A DNA stretch of 62,786 bases. Origin: Cupriavidus neocaledonicus. Lineage in GTDB: Bacteria > Pseudomonadota > Gammaproteobacteria > Burkholderiales > Burkholderiaceae. The stretch spans positions 1 to 62,786 of the forward strand of contig NZ_AQUR01000073.1 of assembly GCF_000372525.1 (NCBI RefSeq), in the 5' to 3' direction. The position numbers and the translations under genes were made by a program. Below the pieces are notes generated by a model. It worked only from the letters and a program-made list of their open reading frames with translations. It ran no database searches and was not told the DNA's origin. Shown piece by piece: positions 20,379 through 29,225 of this stretch; position 1 is the first letter of the stretch, and the number at the start of each line of letters is the position of its first letter.

Positions 20379-21545
20379 ATGGACAAGATCAAACGTATCG
20401 ATCCGCGCCGGCCGTTCATCATCACCGCGGCGGGACTCAGGCGCATCACGCTGGGCGAAACCGGCAGCGCCGACGCGCACGCGGCGCACTGGCCCGCGCA
20501 CGGCCATGGGGCGGCGGCAAAGCCTCGGCGCATGGTAAGCGACCCGCGCCACGTGATGCTGGTGGCCGCGCACAGCGAGCGCGGCGCGCTCGATGACCAT
20601 GCGCGCCAGGCGGTTGCCGCGGCGGCATTGCTGGCCGACGCGCAGACCGAGGTGGCGCTGCTGGTGTTCGGCGAGATGAAGGACGATGCCGCGGAGCTGG
20701 GCGCCGACAAGCTGATCGCGCTGCCCGAGTTCGACCGCCGCACCTTCGCCCCCGAGGCGGAACTGCGCGCGCTGCAGGCCTGCGCCACCGCGCTGTCGGC
20801 CAGGCATGTCTTCATGCCCGACAATGCAGCCGCCGACGGCGACCTCGGCCGGCGCTATGCCGCGGCCGCGGCCGGGGCCAGCGTGGCGACCCATGTGGTC
20901 GAGATCGATGCGCGCCACGTCGCCACGTATGCGCACGCCAGGCGTTCGTTCGCGACCCGTGCGCTGCCCGACGTGATCCTGCTGGCGCCGGGCGCGGTCG
21001 ACGCGAAGCTGCCGTTCACCGGCGCCGGCGAGCGGCTCTCGCCCGACTTCCTGTGCGCGAGGGGAAGCAGCACGCACCCGTACCGCGATCTCGGCATCGA
21101 GGAGATCGATGCCGCCCGGGTCGCGCTCGAGGAGGCGGACTTCATCGTCGCGGCCGGCAACGGCGTGGCCGACATCGGTGCCTTCGAGCAGCTCGCGGGG
21201 GCGTTCGGCGCGGCCATCGCCGCCAGCCGGGTCGCCGTGGACAACGGGCATTTCAGCCGCGACAAGCAGGTCGGCGCCACCGGCAAGACTGTCGAGGCGA
21301 GCGTCTATATCGCCTTCGGCATCTCGGGGGCGGTACAGCACCTGCAGGGCATCAAGGACTGCCGCCACGTGATCGCCGTCAACGTCGACGCCAGCGCGCC
21401 GATCGCCAGGCGCGCCAACCTGACCATCGTCGGCGACGCGCGCGAAACCATCGCCGAACTGATCGCGCTGGTGCAGGCGGCACGCCCCGCGCGCGGCCAG
21501 CCGGCCCCGGCGCGCCCCAGGGAACTTGCAGGAGTCGCAGCATGA
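20379..21545 (+). CDS. etfA: electron transfer flavoprotein alpha subunit (dimethylglycine operon)
   Basis: 388 residues. The C-terminal FAD domain is typical: AVDNGHFSRDKQVGATGKTV, ASVYIAFGISGAVQHLQG and IAVNVDASAPIA. The N-terminal domain is diverged from housekeeping EtfA. It forms a heterodimer with EtfB and accepts electrons from the demethylases. It starts four bases after dgcB and overlaps etfB by four bases. Confidence 0.93.
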   Translation: MDKIKRIDPRRPFIITAAGLRRITLGETGSADAHAAHWPAHGHGAAAKPRRMVSDPRHVMLVAAHSERGALDDHARQAVAAAALLADAQTEVALLVFGEMKDDAAELGADKLIALPEFDRRTFAPEAELRALQACATALSARHVFMPDNAAADGDLGRRYAAAAAGASVATHVVEIDARHVATYAHARRSFATRALPDVILLAPGAVDAKLPFTGAGERLSPDFLCARGSSTHPYRDLGIEEIDAARVALEEADFIVAAGNGVADIGAFEQLAGAFGAAIAASRVAVDNGHFSRDKQVGATGKTVEASVYIAFGISGAVQHLQGIKDCRHVIAVNVDASAPIARRANLTIVGDARETIAELIALVQAARPARGQPAPARPRELAGVAA

Positions 21546-22336
21546 TCGCCCCCCGACAACTGAAGCGCATCGCGGTGCTGGTCTCCATTGGCCGTCATCC
21601 GGTCAGCGGCGCGCCGCGCTACAGCCGCAACGACGCCGCCGCGCTGGAGCTCGGGCGCGACCTCGCCGCCAGGCACGGCGCACAGCTCGCCGTGCTGCAC
21701 GCGGGCGATGCCGCGGAGCCCGCACTGGCCGACTACCTGGCGCTCGGCGCCGGCGAGGTCGAGGTACTGGCGTGCGGCGCCGGCGACGACCCGGCGCGCG
21801 TGCTGGCCGCGCAAGTGGAGTCTTGCGACCTGGTGCTGACCGGCACCCGCGCCGAGGGCGCCTACGACACCGGCATGCTGCCGTACCGCCTTGCCGCGGT
21901 GCTTGGCCGGCCGCTGGTCGGCGCCGCCGTCGATATCGACATCGAGGGCGGACGCGTTGCCGTGCGGCAGTTCCTGCCCAAGGGCCTGCGCCGGCGCGTC
22001 GATGCGGCGCTGCCCGCGGTGGTGGCGGTGCACCCGCTGGCGAACGCGCAGCCGCGCTATGCCTACGCCCGCCTGCGCGACGGCACCATCCGCACCACCC
22101 CGGCCGGCCACCACGCCTGCCACGCCGATCCCGACGCCGCCGCCTGGGCGCTGGGCGCTGTCGAGCGCAAGCCGGCCAGGCTGGCGGCGGCCGAGAAGCG
22201 CTCCGGCCACGCCCGCATGCTGTCCGCGACCACCACCGAGAGCCGCGGCGGCAAGGTCGTAAACGGTGGGACTTCGGTCGAAAAAGCACAAGTCATCCTC
22301 GCGTATTTACGCGAGCATCAACTCATCGATTACTGA
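21542..22336 (+). CDS. etfB: electron transfer flavoprotein beta subunit (dimethylglycine operon)
   Basis: 264 residues. An adenine nucleotide alpha-hydrolase-like fold that binds AMP. Motifs: RIAVLVSIGRHPVSGAPRYS, LGAGEVEVLAC, DLVLTGTRAEGAYDTGMLPYRLA and a C-terminal extension ending AQVILAYLREHQLIDY. The ATG lies in the etfA stop (ATGA). It is specialised relative to housekeeping EtfB. Confidence 0.9.
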   Translation: MIAPRQLKRIAVLVSIGRHPVSGAPRYSRNDAAALELGRDLAARHGAQLAVLHAGDAAEPALADYLALGAGEVEVLACGAGDDPARVLAAQVESCDLVLTGTRAEGAYDTGMLPYRLAAVLGRPLVGAAVDIDIEGGRVAVRQFLPKGLRRRVDAALPAVVAVHPLANAQPRYAYARLRDGTIRTTPAGHHACHADPDAAAWALGAVERKPARLAAAEKRSGHARMLSATTTESRGGKVVNGGTSVEKAQVILAYLREHQLIDY

Positions 22337-22389
22337 CATTGCCGGCCTGTCGGCAAACAACCAGGGACGCAGGGAATCCGGAGCAAACG

Positions 22390-23628
22390 ATGAACGTATC
22401 GGCAGACATTCGCGCGCTGGTGCAGCGGCGCAAGGCGGGCCACAGCCTCGAGGCGCCTTTCTACCTGAGCGACGAGATCTTCGCGCTCGACATGGAAGCC
22501 ATCTTCCGCCAGCACTGGATCCAGGTGGCGGTCGAACCAGACGTACCCGAGCCGGGCGACTACGTCACGGTCGAGCTGGGCCAGGACTCGATCCTGATCG
22601 TGCGCGACGACGACATGCAGGTGCGCGCCTACCACAACGTGTGCCGCCACCGCGGCGCGCGCCTGTGCAACGAGGACAAGGGCACGGTGGGCAACATCGT
22701 GTGCCCGTACCACAGCTGGACCTACAACCTGAGCGGCGAGCTGATGTTCGCCGAGCACATGGGCGAGAAGTTCGACCGCTGCAAGCACAGCCTGAAGTCG
22801 GTCCACGTCGAGAACCTGGCCGGGCTGATCTTCATCTGCCTGGCCAAGGAGCCGCCCGACTTCGCGGCGATGCGCGCCGCCATGGAGCCGTACCTGCTGC
22901 CGCATGACCTGCCTAACACCAAGGTCGCCGCGCAGGTCGACATCGTCGAGCAGGGCAACTGGAAGCTGACGATGGAGAACAACCGCGAGTGCTACCACTG
23001 CGTCGCCAACCATCCGGAGCTGACCATTTCGCTGTACGAGTACGGCTTCGGTTACCAGCGCTCGCCCGCCAATGCCGAGGGCATGGAGGCGTTCGAGCGC
23101 ACCTGCCGCACGCGCGCCGAGCAATGGGAGGCGATGAAGCTGCCGTCGGCCGAGATCGAGCGGCTGCTGGAGACCACCGGCTTCCGTACCCAGCGCCTGC
23201 CGCTGGACCGCAGCGGCGAGTCGCAGACGCTGGACGCAAAGGTGGCCTCGAAGAAGCTGCTGGGCCGGTTCGAGCAGGCCGACCTGGGTGGACTGTCGTT
23301 CTGGACCCAGCCCAACTCGTGGCATCACTTCATGAGCGACCACATCGTCACGTTCTCGGTGATCCCGCTGTCGGCCGGCGAGACCCTGGTGCGCACCAAA
23401 TGGCTGGTGCACAAGGACGCGCGCGAGGGCGTCGACTACGACGTGAAGAACCTGACCGCGGTCTGGAACGCGACCAACGACCAGGACCGCGCGCTGGTCG
23501 AGTACTCGCAGCGCGGCGCAGGCAGCAGCGCCTACGAGCCCGGCCCGTACTCGCCCTTCACGGAAGGCCTGGTCGAGAAGTTCTCGGCCTGGTACGTGCG
23601 CCGGCTCGCCGAGCAGATCGGGGCCTGA
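22390..23628 (+). CDS. gbcA: glycine betaine monooxygenase, Rieske oxygenase component
   Basis: 412 residues. It demethylates glycine betaine to dimethylglycine and formaldehyde. The Rieske [2Fe-2S] ligands are Cys85, His87, Cys105 and His108. The mononuclear iron site is in ENNRECYHCVANHPEL (His203, His208). The length and motif order match GbcA. It lies 53 bases after etfB and 20 before gbcB, its reductase. The start ATG 22390 is the only one giving the family N terminus. Confidence 0.96.
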   Translation: MNVSADIRALVQRRKAGHSLEAPFYLSDEIFALDMEAIFRQHWIQVAVEPDVPEPGDYVTVELGQDSILIVRDDDMQVRAYHNVCRHRGARLCNEDKGTVGNIVCPYHSWTYNLSGELMFAEHMGEKFDRCKHSLKSVHVENLAGLIFICLAKEPPDFAAMRAAMEPYLLPHDLPNTKVAAQVDIVEQGNWKLTMENNRECYHCVANHPELTISLYEYGFGYQRSPANAEGMEAFERTCRTRAEQWEAMKLPSAEIERLLETTGFRTQRLPLDRSGESQTLDAKVASKKLLGRFEQADLGGLSFWTQPNSWHHFMSDHIVTFSVIPLSAGETLVRTKWLVHKDAREGVDYDVKNLTAVWNATNDQDRALVEYSQRGAGSSAYEPGPYSPFTEGLVEKFSAWYVRRLAEQIGA

Positions 23629-23648
23629 GCGCAAGGAGGGGAGTCGAC

Positions 23649-24797
23649 ATGATGCGCGATGCGGTGCAGTTTGAATCGGCAGACAGCCGGGTGACACGGC
23701 CGTCGTTCTGGAACGCGCTTCCGGAGCGCTGGACCAGCGACGCGGAAGAGACGCTGGTGTGCTGCCACGTGCGGCAGGAAACCCACGACGTAAAGAGCTT
23801 TTTCTTCCGTTCGCCGCTGGGGCGCGCCTTTGTGTTCGAGCCCGGGCAGTTCGTCACGCTGGAGCTCGATATCGACGGCGAGACCATCAACCGCTGCTAC
23901 ACGATCTCGTCGTCGCCGGCGCGGCCGCACACGGTCTCGATCACGGTCAAGCGCGTGCCGGGTGGCAAGGTGTCGAACTGGCTGCACGACACCATGAAGC
24001 CGGGCACGCCCGTGCGCATGCTGGGACCGGCCGGCGAGTTCACCTGTGCCAGGCATCCGGCACACAAGTATCTGTTCCTGTCCGCCGGCTCGGGCATCAC
24101 GCCGCTGATGTCGATGAGCCGCGCGCACCACGACCTGGCCGAGGACCGCGACATCGTCTTCGTGCACAGCGCGCGCACGCCCGACGACATCATCTTCGCG
24201 CGCGAGCTGGACCTGATCGCGTCGAACCACAGCAACTTCCGCACCGCGTTCGTGTGCGAGCGGGTCGGCACGCGCACCAACTGGCCAGGCATCACCGGTT
24301 TCCTGTCGCTGCCGCTGCTGAAGCTGGTCGCGCCGGACTTCATGGAGCGCGAGATCTTCACCTGCGGGCCCGCCCCGTACATGCAAGCGGTGCGCGCGCT
24401 GCTCGACGAAGCCGGCTTCGATCGCAGGCGCTACCACGAGGAGAGCTTCTCGTTCGAGACCCTGAACGCGGAGCCCGACGCCGCCACGGCGGTGGAGGAT
24501 GGCGCGCCGGTGCCCGGCGGCCCGCCGGACGCCGCGCAGTTCAACATCAGCTTTGCCAGAAGCGCCCGGGAGATCGCCTGCGGCGCGGCGCAGAACGTGC
24601 TCGACGCGGCGCGCCAGGCGGGCGTGCGGCTGGCGGCGTCGTGCACCCAGGGCATGTGCGGCACCTGCAAGGTGAAGCTGCTCAGCGGCCAGGTCGAGAT
24701 GAAGCACAACGGCGGCATCCGCCAGCGCGAGATCGACCAGGGCATGGTGCTGTTGTGCTGCAGCAAGCCGCTATCGGACCTTGTGATCGACAAGTGA
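23649..24797 (+). CDS. gbcB: glycine betaine monooxygenase, reductase component
   Basis: 382 residues. An FNR-type flavin domain (INRCYTISSSPA binds FAD; LSAGSGITPLMSM binds NAD) is followed by a C-terminal plant-type ferredoxin whose [2Fe-2S] ligands are in SCTQGMCGTCKVKL and LLCCSKPL. It passes electrons from NAD(P)H to GbcA. An AAGGAGGGG site precedes ATG 23649; a second ATG follows immediately (23652). Confidence 0.96.
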   Translation: MMRDAVQFESADSRVTRPSFWNALPERWTSDAEETLVCCHVRQETHDVKSFFFRSPLGRAFVFEPGQFVTLELDIDGETINRCYTISSSPARPHTVSITVKRVPGGKVSNWLHDTMKPGTPVRMLGPAGEFTCARHPAHKYLFLSAGSGITPLMSMSRAHHDLAEDRDIVFVHSARTPDDIIFARELDLIASNHSNFRTAFVCERVGTRTNWPGITGFLSLPLLKLVAPDFMEREIFTCGPAPYMQAVRALLDEAGFDRRRYHEESFSFETLNAEPDAATAVEDGAPVPGGPPDAAQFNISFARSAREIACGAAQNVLDAARQAGVRLAASCTQGMCGTCKVKLLSGQVEMKHNGGIRQREIDQGMVLLCCSKPLSDLVIDK

Positions 24798-24888
24798 GGC
24801 AAGGGTTGGGCGAGGTCCGGCGCGCACGGCGCCCGGCGCTTCGCATTCGGAAGGGGAGCGCCTCGGCGCCGATGACAGGAGGGTAAAC

Positions 24889-25752
24889 ATGAAAATTCTC
24901 GCCAAACTATTCTTCACCAGCGCCGCGTCGGTGATGCTGACATGGAGCGCCCTCGCGCTCGGGGACACCAGGCCCACGCTGAAGATCGGCTATGTCGAGG
25001 GCTGGGACGACAGCGTCGCCACCACCAACGTGGCCGCGCGCATCATCGAGAAGAAGCTGGGATATCCGGTGCAACTGGTGCCGGTCGCTGCGGGCGTGAT
25101 GTGGCAGGGCGTGGCGCGCGGCGACCTCGACGCGACGCTGTCGGCCTGGCTGCCGGTGACGCAGGGCGCGTACTGGGAGCAGTTCAAGGGCAAAGTCGTC
25201 AACCTGGGCCCCAACTTCACCGACGCCAGGATCGGCCTGATCGTGCCGGCATCGGTCAGCGCGAAGAGCATCGAAGAACTCAACGCGCAGAAGGCCGCGT
25301 TCGAAGGCCGCATCGTCGGCATCGACGCCGGCGCGGGCGTGATGCGCAAGGCGTCGGAGGCGATCAAGAGCTATGGCCTGAGCTATACGCTGATGCCGAG
25401 TTCGGGCAGCGCGATGACGGTGGAGCTGGCGCGCTCGATGAACACCAACAAGCCGGTGATCGTGACCGGATGGGCGCCACACTGGATGTTCGCCAAGTGG
25501 AAGCTGCGCTTCCTCGACGATCCCAAGAAGGTGTTCGGCGAGTCCGAGCACGTCGACAACGTCGTCAACCCGGGCCTGGAGAAGAAGGCGCAGCCGGTGG
25601 TGGCCTTCCTGAAGAAGTTCCAGTGGAAGCCGGGCGAGATCGACAGCGTGATGCTGGCGATCCAGAACGGTACCAAGCCGGAAGCCGCCGCCGACGCCTG
25701 GATCGCCGCGCATGGGGACCGCGTCAGCGCGTGGCTGGAGAACACGCAGTAG
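24889..25752 (+). CDS. glycine betaine/choline ABC transporter substrate-binding protein
   Basis: 287 residues. A signal peptide (MKILAKLFFTSAASVMLTWSALA) is followed by an OpuAC/ProX-type domain. PTLKIGYVEGWDDS, LDATLSAWLPVTQGAYWEQF and VTGWAPHWMFAKWKLRFLDD supply the aromatic residues of a trimethylammonium cage. A CAGGAGGG site precedes the ATG. It is the last gene of the glyA-dgc-gbc unit, ending at a strong terminator, and is separated from choVW by purU on the other strand. The exact ligand (betaine, choline, carnitine) cannot be told. Confidence 0.92.
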   Translation: MKILAKLFFTSAASVMLTWSALALGDTRPTLKIGYVEGWDDSVATTNVAARIIEKKLGYPVQLVPVAAGVMWQGVARGDLDATLSAWLPVTQGAYWEQFKGKVVNLGPNFTDARIGLIVPASVSAKSIEELNAQKAAFEGRIVGIDAGAGVMRKASEAIKSYGLSYTLMPSSGSAMTVELARSMNTNKPVIVTGWAPHWMFAKWKLRFLDDPKKVFGESEHVDNVVNPGLEKKAQPVVAFLKKFQWKPGEIDSVMLAIQNGTKPEAAADAWIAAHGDRVSAWLENTQ

Positions 25753-25782
25753 TTACGGCTGCCCACGCTGGCGGCAGGAACG

Positions 25783-25813
25783 CGGGCCACGATCGTTATG
25801 CGATCGTGGCCCG
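25783..25813. terminator. bidirectional terminator between the betaine-binding protein gene and purU
   Basis: CGGGCCACGATCG and CGATCGTGGCCCG form a perfect 13-bp stem over TTATG, followed by TTTGGTT. It sits between two convergent genes (stops at 25752 and 25825). Confidence 0.9.
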
Positions 25814-25824
25814 TTTGGTTGTGC

Positions 25825-26697
25825 TTACTGGAATACGACCGTGCGGTCGCCGTTCAGGAACACGCGCCGCTCGATAAACGCCTTGACCGCGCGCGCGAGG
25901 GTGATGCATTCCACATCGCGGCCGACCGCGAGCAGCTGTTCCGGCCGGTACGAATGATCGACGCGCTCGACCGCCTGCTCGATGATCGGGCCTTCGTCGA
26001 GGTCGTCGGTGACGAAGTGCGCGGTCGCGCCGATCAGCTTGACGCCGCGCGCATGCGCCTGGTGATAGGGCCTGGCACCCTTGAAGCCGGGCAGGAACGA
26101 ATGGTGGATATTGATCGCGCGGTTGGCCAGCCTGGCGCTGGTGGCGGCCGAGAGCACCTGCATGTAGCGGGCCAGGATCACCAGCTCCGCGCCGCTCGAC
26201 TCGAACAGGTCGAGCCAGCGCGCTTCCTGCTCGGCCTTGGTCTCGGGCGTGATCGGGAAGTGCCGGAACGGCAGCCCGTGCTGGTGCGCCAGCGCCTCCA
26301 GGTCGGCGTGGTTGGAGGCGATGCCGACGATATCCATCTTCAGTTCGCCCATGCGCCAGCGGAACAGCAGGTCCGCCAGGCAATGCTCGAGCTTCGACAC
26401 CAAGATCAGCACGCGGGGACGGGCGTGCGCATCGTGGATGGCCCACTTCATGCCGTAGCCCTGCGCGATCGGCGTGAATTCCTGGCGCAGCCGGCCGATA
26501 TCCAGCGCCTGCGCGTCGGTCGGATGGAACACGCAACGCAGGAAGAAGCGGTTGCTCAGGTCATCGTCGAAGACGGTCAGGGCGTCGATATAGCAGCGAT
26601 GGCGCTCGAGCAGGCCGACGGTGGCGGCCACCTGGCCGGGAGCGCTCGGGCACGACAGCGTCAGGATGTGCTGCGGTGAAGGAGACTGCGCGTTCAT
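25825..26697 (-). CDS. purU: formyltetrahydrofolate deformylase
   Basis: 290 residues from ATG 26697 (MNAQSPSPQHILTLSCPSAP), with an AGAGGA site 6 bases before it. The N-terminal ACT domain (to about 85) is followed by a formyl-transferase fold with the catalytic Asn-His pair in NIHHSFLPGFKGARPYHQA and the late Asp in DLDEGPII. It hydrolyses formyl-THF to formate and THF, recycling THF for sarcosine oxidase. The open frame upstream (to 27915) is a shadow of choV. In pseudomonads purU also lies next to soxBDAG. Confidence 0.96.
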   Translation of the reverse strand: MNAQSPSPQHILTLSCPSAPGQVAATVGLLERHRCYIDALTVFDDDLSNRFFLRCVFHPTDAQALDIGRLRQEFTPIAQGYGMKWAIHDAHARPRVLILVSKLEHCLADLLFRWRMGELKMDIVGIASNHADLEALAHQHGLPFRHFPITPETKAEQEARWLDLFESSGAELVILARYMQVLSAATSARLANRAINIHHSFLPGFKGARPYHQAHARGVKLIGATAHFVTDDLDEGPIIEQAVERVDHSYRPEQLLAVGRDVECITLARAVKAFIERRVFLNGDRTVVFQ

Positions 26698-27136
26698 GCG
26701 ATTCCTCTGTGGGTTGACTGGCCGCGGACGCGCCTCGTGCGCGCACATGCCATGCGCCAAGTAGATCAGCCCAGGCGAGCACCGGCTAGAACCGAAGCGC
26801 CGCGTGGCTGGTATCGGCGCGCCACGCCGCGCATGGCGCCGCGCCGCGCCCGCCGGCCGGCCGGCTGGCGCCGTTTGTGGATAGTCGCCGTCAAATTTTC
26901 CGTGCCGGATTGCGGTTGTCGCATTTGCGCAAGCGCTTGTCGGAATTCGTCGGCAGGGCAGGGCGTTTCTTGGCAACCATGTAGGGAATCGCGCGCAGAT
27001 CGCGATGCGACGACAAGGTTTGCCCAGGCATTCCACGGAGGAGGGTAGTAACGCGCCGCCAGCGCTTTCCCGGGATCGACGGAAAGGTTGGCATGCCATA
27101 TGACGAGTGAGTCCCGCAGGACCAGGAGAGGTTTCG
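26698..27136. other. divergent intergenic region between purU and choV
   Basis: 439 bases with no supported gene. It contains two TTGTCG words 21 bases apart (26916 and 26937), the second within the operator-like element, and an ACCAGGAGAGG site before choV. Confidence 0.55.
26935..26957 (+). promoter_or_regulatory. operator-like element before choVW
   Basis: GCTTGTCGGAATTCG is related to the sda, glyA and frmA elements (13 of 23 positions against glyA, 14 of 22 against frmA). It lies 180 bases before the choV start, matching the spacing at the other units. A second TTGTCG lies 21 bases upstream, the two-turn spacing common for AraC-type direct repeats. Confidence 0.42.
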
Positions 27137-28294
27137 ATGGATAGTCCCAAGGTCGTGGTCGAAGGTCTGTGCAAGGTTTTTGGCAGCAATCCCAGGCAGG
27201 CCCTCGACATGCTCGCCGCCGGTGCGACGAAGGATGACGTGTTCCGGCGCACCGGCCATGTGGTCGGCGTGCACGACGTGTCGTTCGACGTGAAGGAAGG
27301 CGAAATTTTCGTGCTGATGGGCCTGTCGGGCTCCGGCAAGTCGACGCTGATCCGCCTGGTCAACCGCCTGGTCGAACCGACCGCCGGCAAGGTGCTGATC
27401 GGCGGGCGTGACGTGGCAGCGGTGAGCCGGGGCGAGCTGATCGCGCTGCGCCGCAAGGACATGAGCATGGTGTTCCAGTCGTTCGCGCTGATGCCGCAGC
27501 GCACGGTGCTGTCCAATGCGGCATTCGGCCTCGAGGTCGCGGGCGTCGGCAGGCAAGAGCGCGAGCGCCGCGCCATGGAAGTGCTGGAGCAGGTCGGCCT
27601 GGCGACGTTCGCGCAGAAGCTGCCGCGCGAGCTCTCCGGCGGCATGCAGCAGCGGGTGGGGCTGGCGCGCGCGCTGGCGGTCAATCCGTCGCTGATGATC
27701 ATGGACGAGGCCTTTTCGGCGCTCGACCCGCTCAAGCGCAAGGAAATGCAGAACGTGCTGCTGCAGCTGCAGAAGGAGCACCGCCGCACCATCATGTTCG
27801 TCTCGCACGACCTGGAGGAGGCGCTGCGCATCGGCAGCCGGATCGCGATCATGGAGGGCGGCCGCCTGGTCCAGGTCGGCACGCCGCACGAGATCATCGC
27901 CAACCCGGCCGACAACTACGTCCGCACCTTCTTCGACGGCATCGACACCAGCCGCTACCTGACCGCCGGCGACCTGATGCAGACCAACGCCGTGCCCACG
28001 CTGTCGCAGCTCGACGCCGCCAACATCGCCGCAACGCTGAACGGCAGCGAGGCCTACGCCTTCGTACTGGATGCGCAGCGCAAGCTGCGTGGCTTCGTCA
28101 CGCGCGACGCTGCGCACAGCGTGCGTCCCGTGGAAAGCATCCGGCTCAGCGCGTCGCTCGACCACGTCGTCGAGCGCGTGGTGGCGAATCCGAATGCGCT
28201 GCCGGTCGTCGACGACGACGGCTGCTATTGCGGCTCGGTCAGCCGCGCCGTCATCCTGAAAGCCATCACGCGCTCGCGAGGTAACCATGTCTGA
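27137..28294 (+). CDS. choV: choline/glycine betaine ABC transporter ATP-binding protein
   Basis: 385 residues. Walker A in [11 protein letters not shown] (about residue 63), signature ELSGGMQQRVGLARAL, Walker B LMIMDEAFSALDP, then a C-terminal CBS-type regulatory region (about 275-380). The N-terminal VFGSNPRQALDMLAAGATKDDV is typical of the ProV/ChoV type. ATG 27137 follows CAGGAGAGG; an earlier in-frame start is less likely. It overlaps choW by eight bases. Confidence 0.95.
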   Translation: MDSPKVVVEGLCKVFGSNPRQALDMLAAGATKDDVFRRTGHVVGVHDVSFDVKEGEIFVLMGLSGSGKSTLIRLVNRLVEPTAGKVLIGGRDVAAVSRGELIALRRKDMSMVFQSFALMPQRTVLSNAAFGLEVAGVGRQERERRAMEVLEQVGLATFAQKLPRELSGGMQQRVGLARALAVNPSLMIMDEAFSALDPLKRKEMQNVLLQLQKEHRRTIMFVSHDLEEALRIGSRIAIMEGGRLVQVGTPHEIIANPADNYVRTFFDGIDTSRYLTAGDLMQTNAVPTLSQLDAANIAATLNGSEAYAFVLDAQRKLRGFVTRDAAHSVRPVESIRLSASLDHVVERVVANPNALPVVDDDGCYCGSVSRAVILKAITRSRGNHV

Positions 28295-29183
28295 ACTCCT
28301 GCCCGTCGGCCGCTGGGTCGACCAATCCGTCCATTACCTGCTCGACCACGACGCCGCCACCTTCGACGCCATCGGCCGCGCCATCGGCGGCCTCGCGGAA
28401 CTGATCGAGCGCGGCCTGCAAGCCGTGCCGATGTGGCTGATGATGGCGATCTTCATCGGCATCGGGCTGTGGCGCGTGGGCTGGCGCTTCGCGCTCTTCA
28501 CCGCGGTATCGCTGTTCGTCATCTTCGCGACCGGCTTCTGGGACCAGACCATCATCACGCTGGGGCTGACGCTGTCGTCGACCATCATCAGCCTGCTGCT
28601 CGGGGTGCCGCTCGGCATCTGGGCGGCACGGAACCGGCTGGTCGCCGCCGCCGTGCGCCCGGTGCTCGACCTGATGCAGACCATGCCCGCGTTCGTTTAC
28701 CTGATTCCGGCCGCGATGCTGTTCGGCCTGGGCCGCGTGCCCGGCATCCTGGCAACGGTGATCTTCGCCATGCCGCCCGCCGTGCGGCTGACCTGCCTGG
28801 GCATCCGGCAGGTCAACATGGAGATCGTCGAAGCCGGCCACGCCTTCGGCTGCACGCCGTGGCAGCTGCTGTACAAGGTGCAGTTCCCGAATGCGCTGCC
28901 GTCGATCATGCAGGGGGTGAACCAGACCATCATGATGGCCTTGTCGATGGTTATCATCGCCTCGATGGTCGGCGCCGGCGGCCTGGGCAACGAGGTGCTT
29001 GCCAGCATCCAGCGGCTCGATATCGGCCTGGGCTTCGAAAGCGGTCTCTCGGTGGTGCTGCTGGCGATCATGCTCGATCGCATCACCGAGAGCTTCGGTC
29101 GGGCGCCGGGCGAGGCGAAGGCGCCGCTGTTTTCGGGGCTCAGGCAATTGTTCGGCGCCAAGGCCACCACGGCGCAAGCCTGA
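28287..29183 (+). CDS. choW: choline/glycine betaine ABC transporter permease
   Basis: 298 residues. About six or seven membrane helices, with the binding-protein-dependent permease loop EAGHAFGCTPWQLLYKVQFPNA coupling to ChoV. Other ProW-type marks are TLSSTIISLLLGVPLGIWAAR and MVGAGGLGNEVL. The start overlaps choV. No binding protein is encoded in this unit; the one at 24889 or an unlinked one must serve. Confidence 0.94.
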   Translation: MSELLPVGRWVDQSVHYLLDHDAATFDAIGRAIGGLAELIERGLQAVPMWLMMAIFIGIGLWRVGWRFALFTAVSLFVIFATGFWDQTIITLGLTLSSTIISLLLGVPLGIWAARNRLVAAAVRPVLDLMQTMPAFVYLIPAAMLFGLGRVPGILATVIFAMPPAVRLTCLGIRQVNMEIVEAGHAFGCTPWQLLYKVQFPNALPSIMQGVNQTIMMALSMVIIASMVGAGGLGNEVLASIQRLDIGLGFESGLSVVLLAIMLDRITESFGRAPGEAKAPLFSGLRQLFGAKATTAQA

Positions 29184-29225
29184 TCCGCCAGCAACCAGGA
29201 CATCCAACTCGGGGGCGTTGCAGCC

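Noticed and set aside
18413..20824. An 803-codon minus-strand frame opposite dgcB and etfA
   Set aside because: Shadow of dgcB with its Fe-S motifs on the other strand; no motif seen.
26698..27915. N-terminal extension of purU to 27915
   Set aside because: The extension is antisense to choV; the family start with a ribosome site is at 26697.
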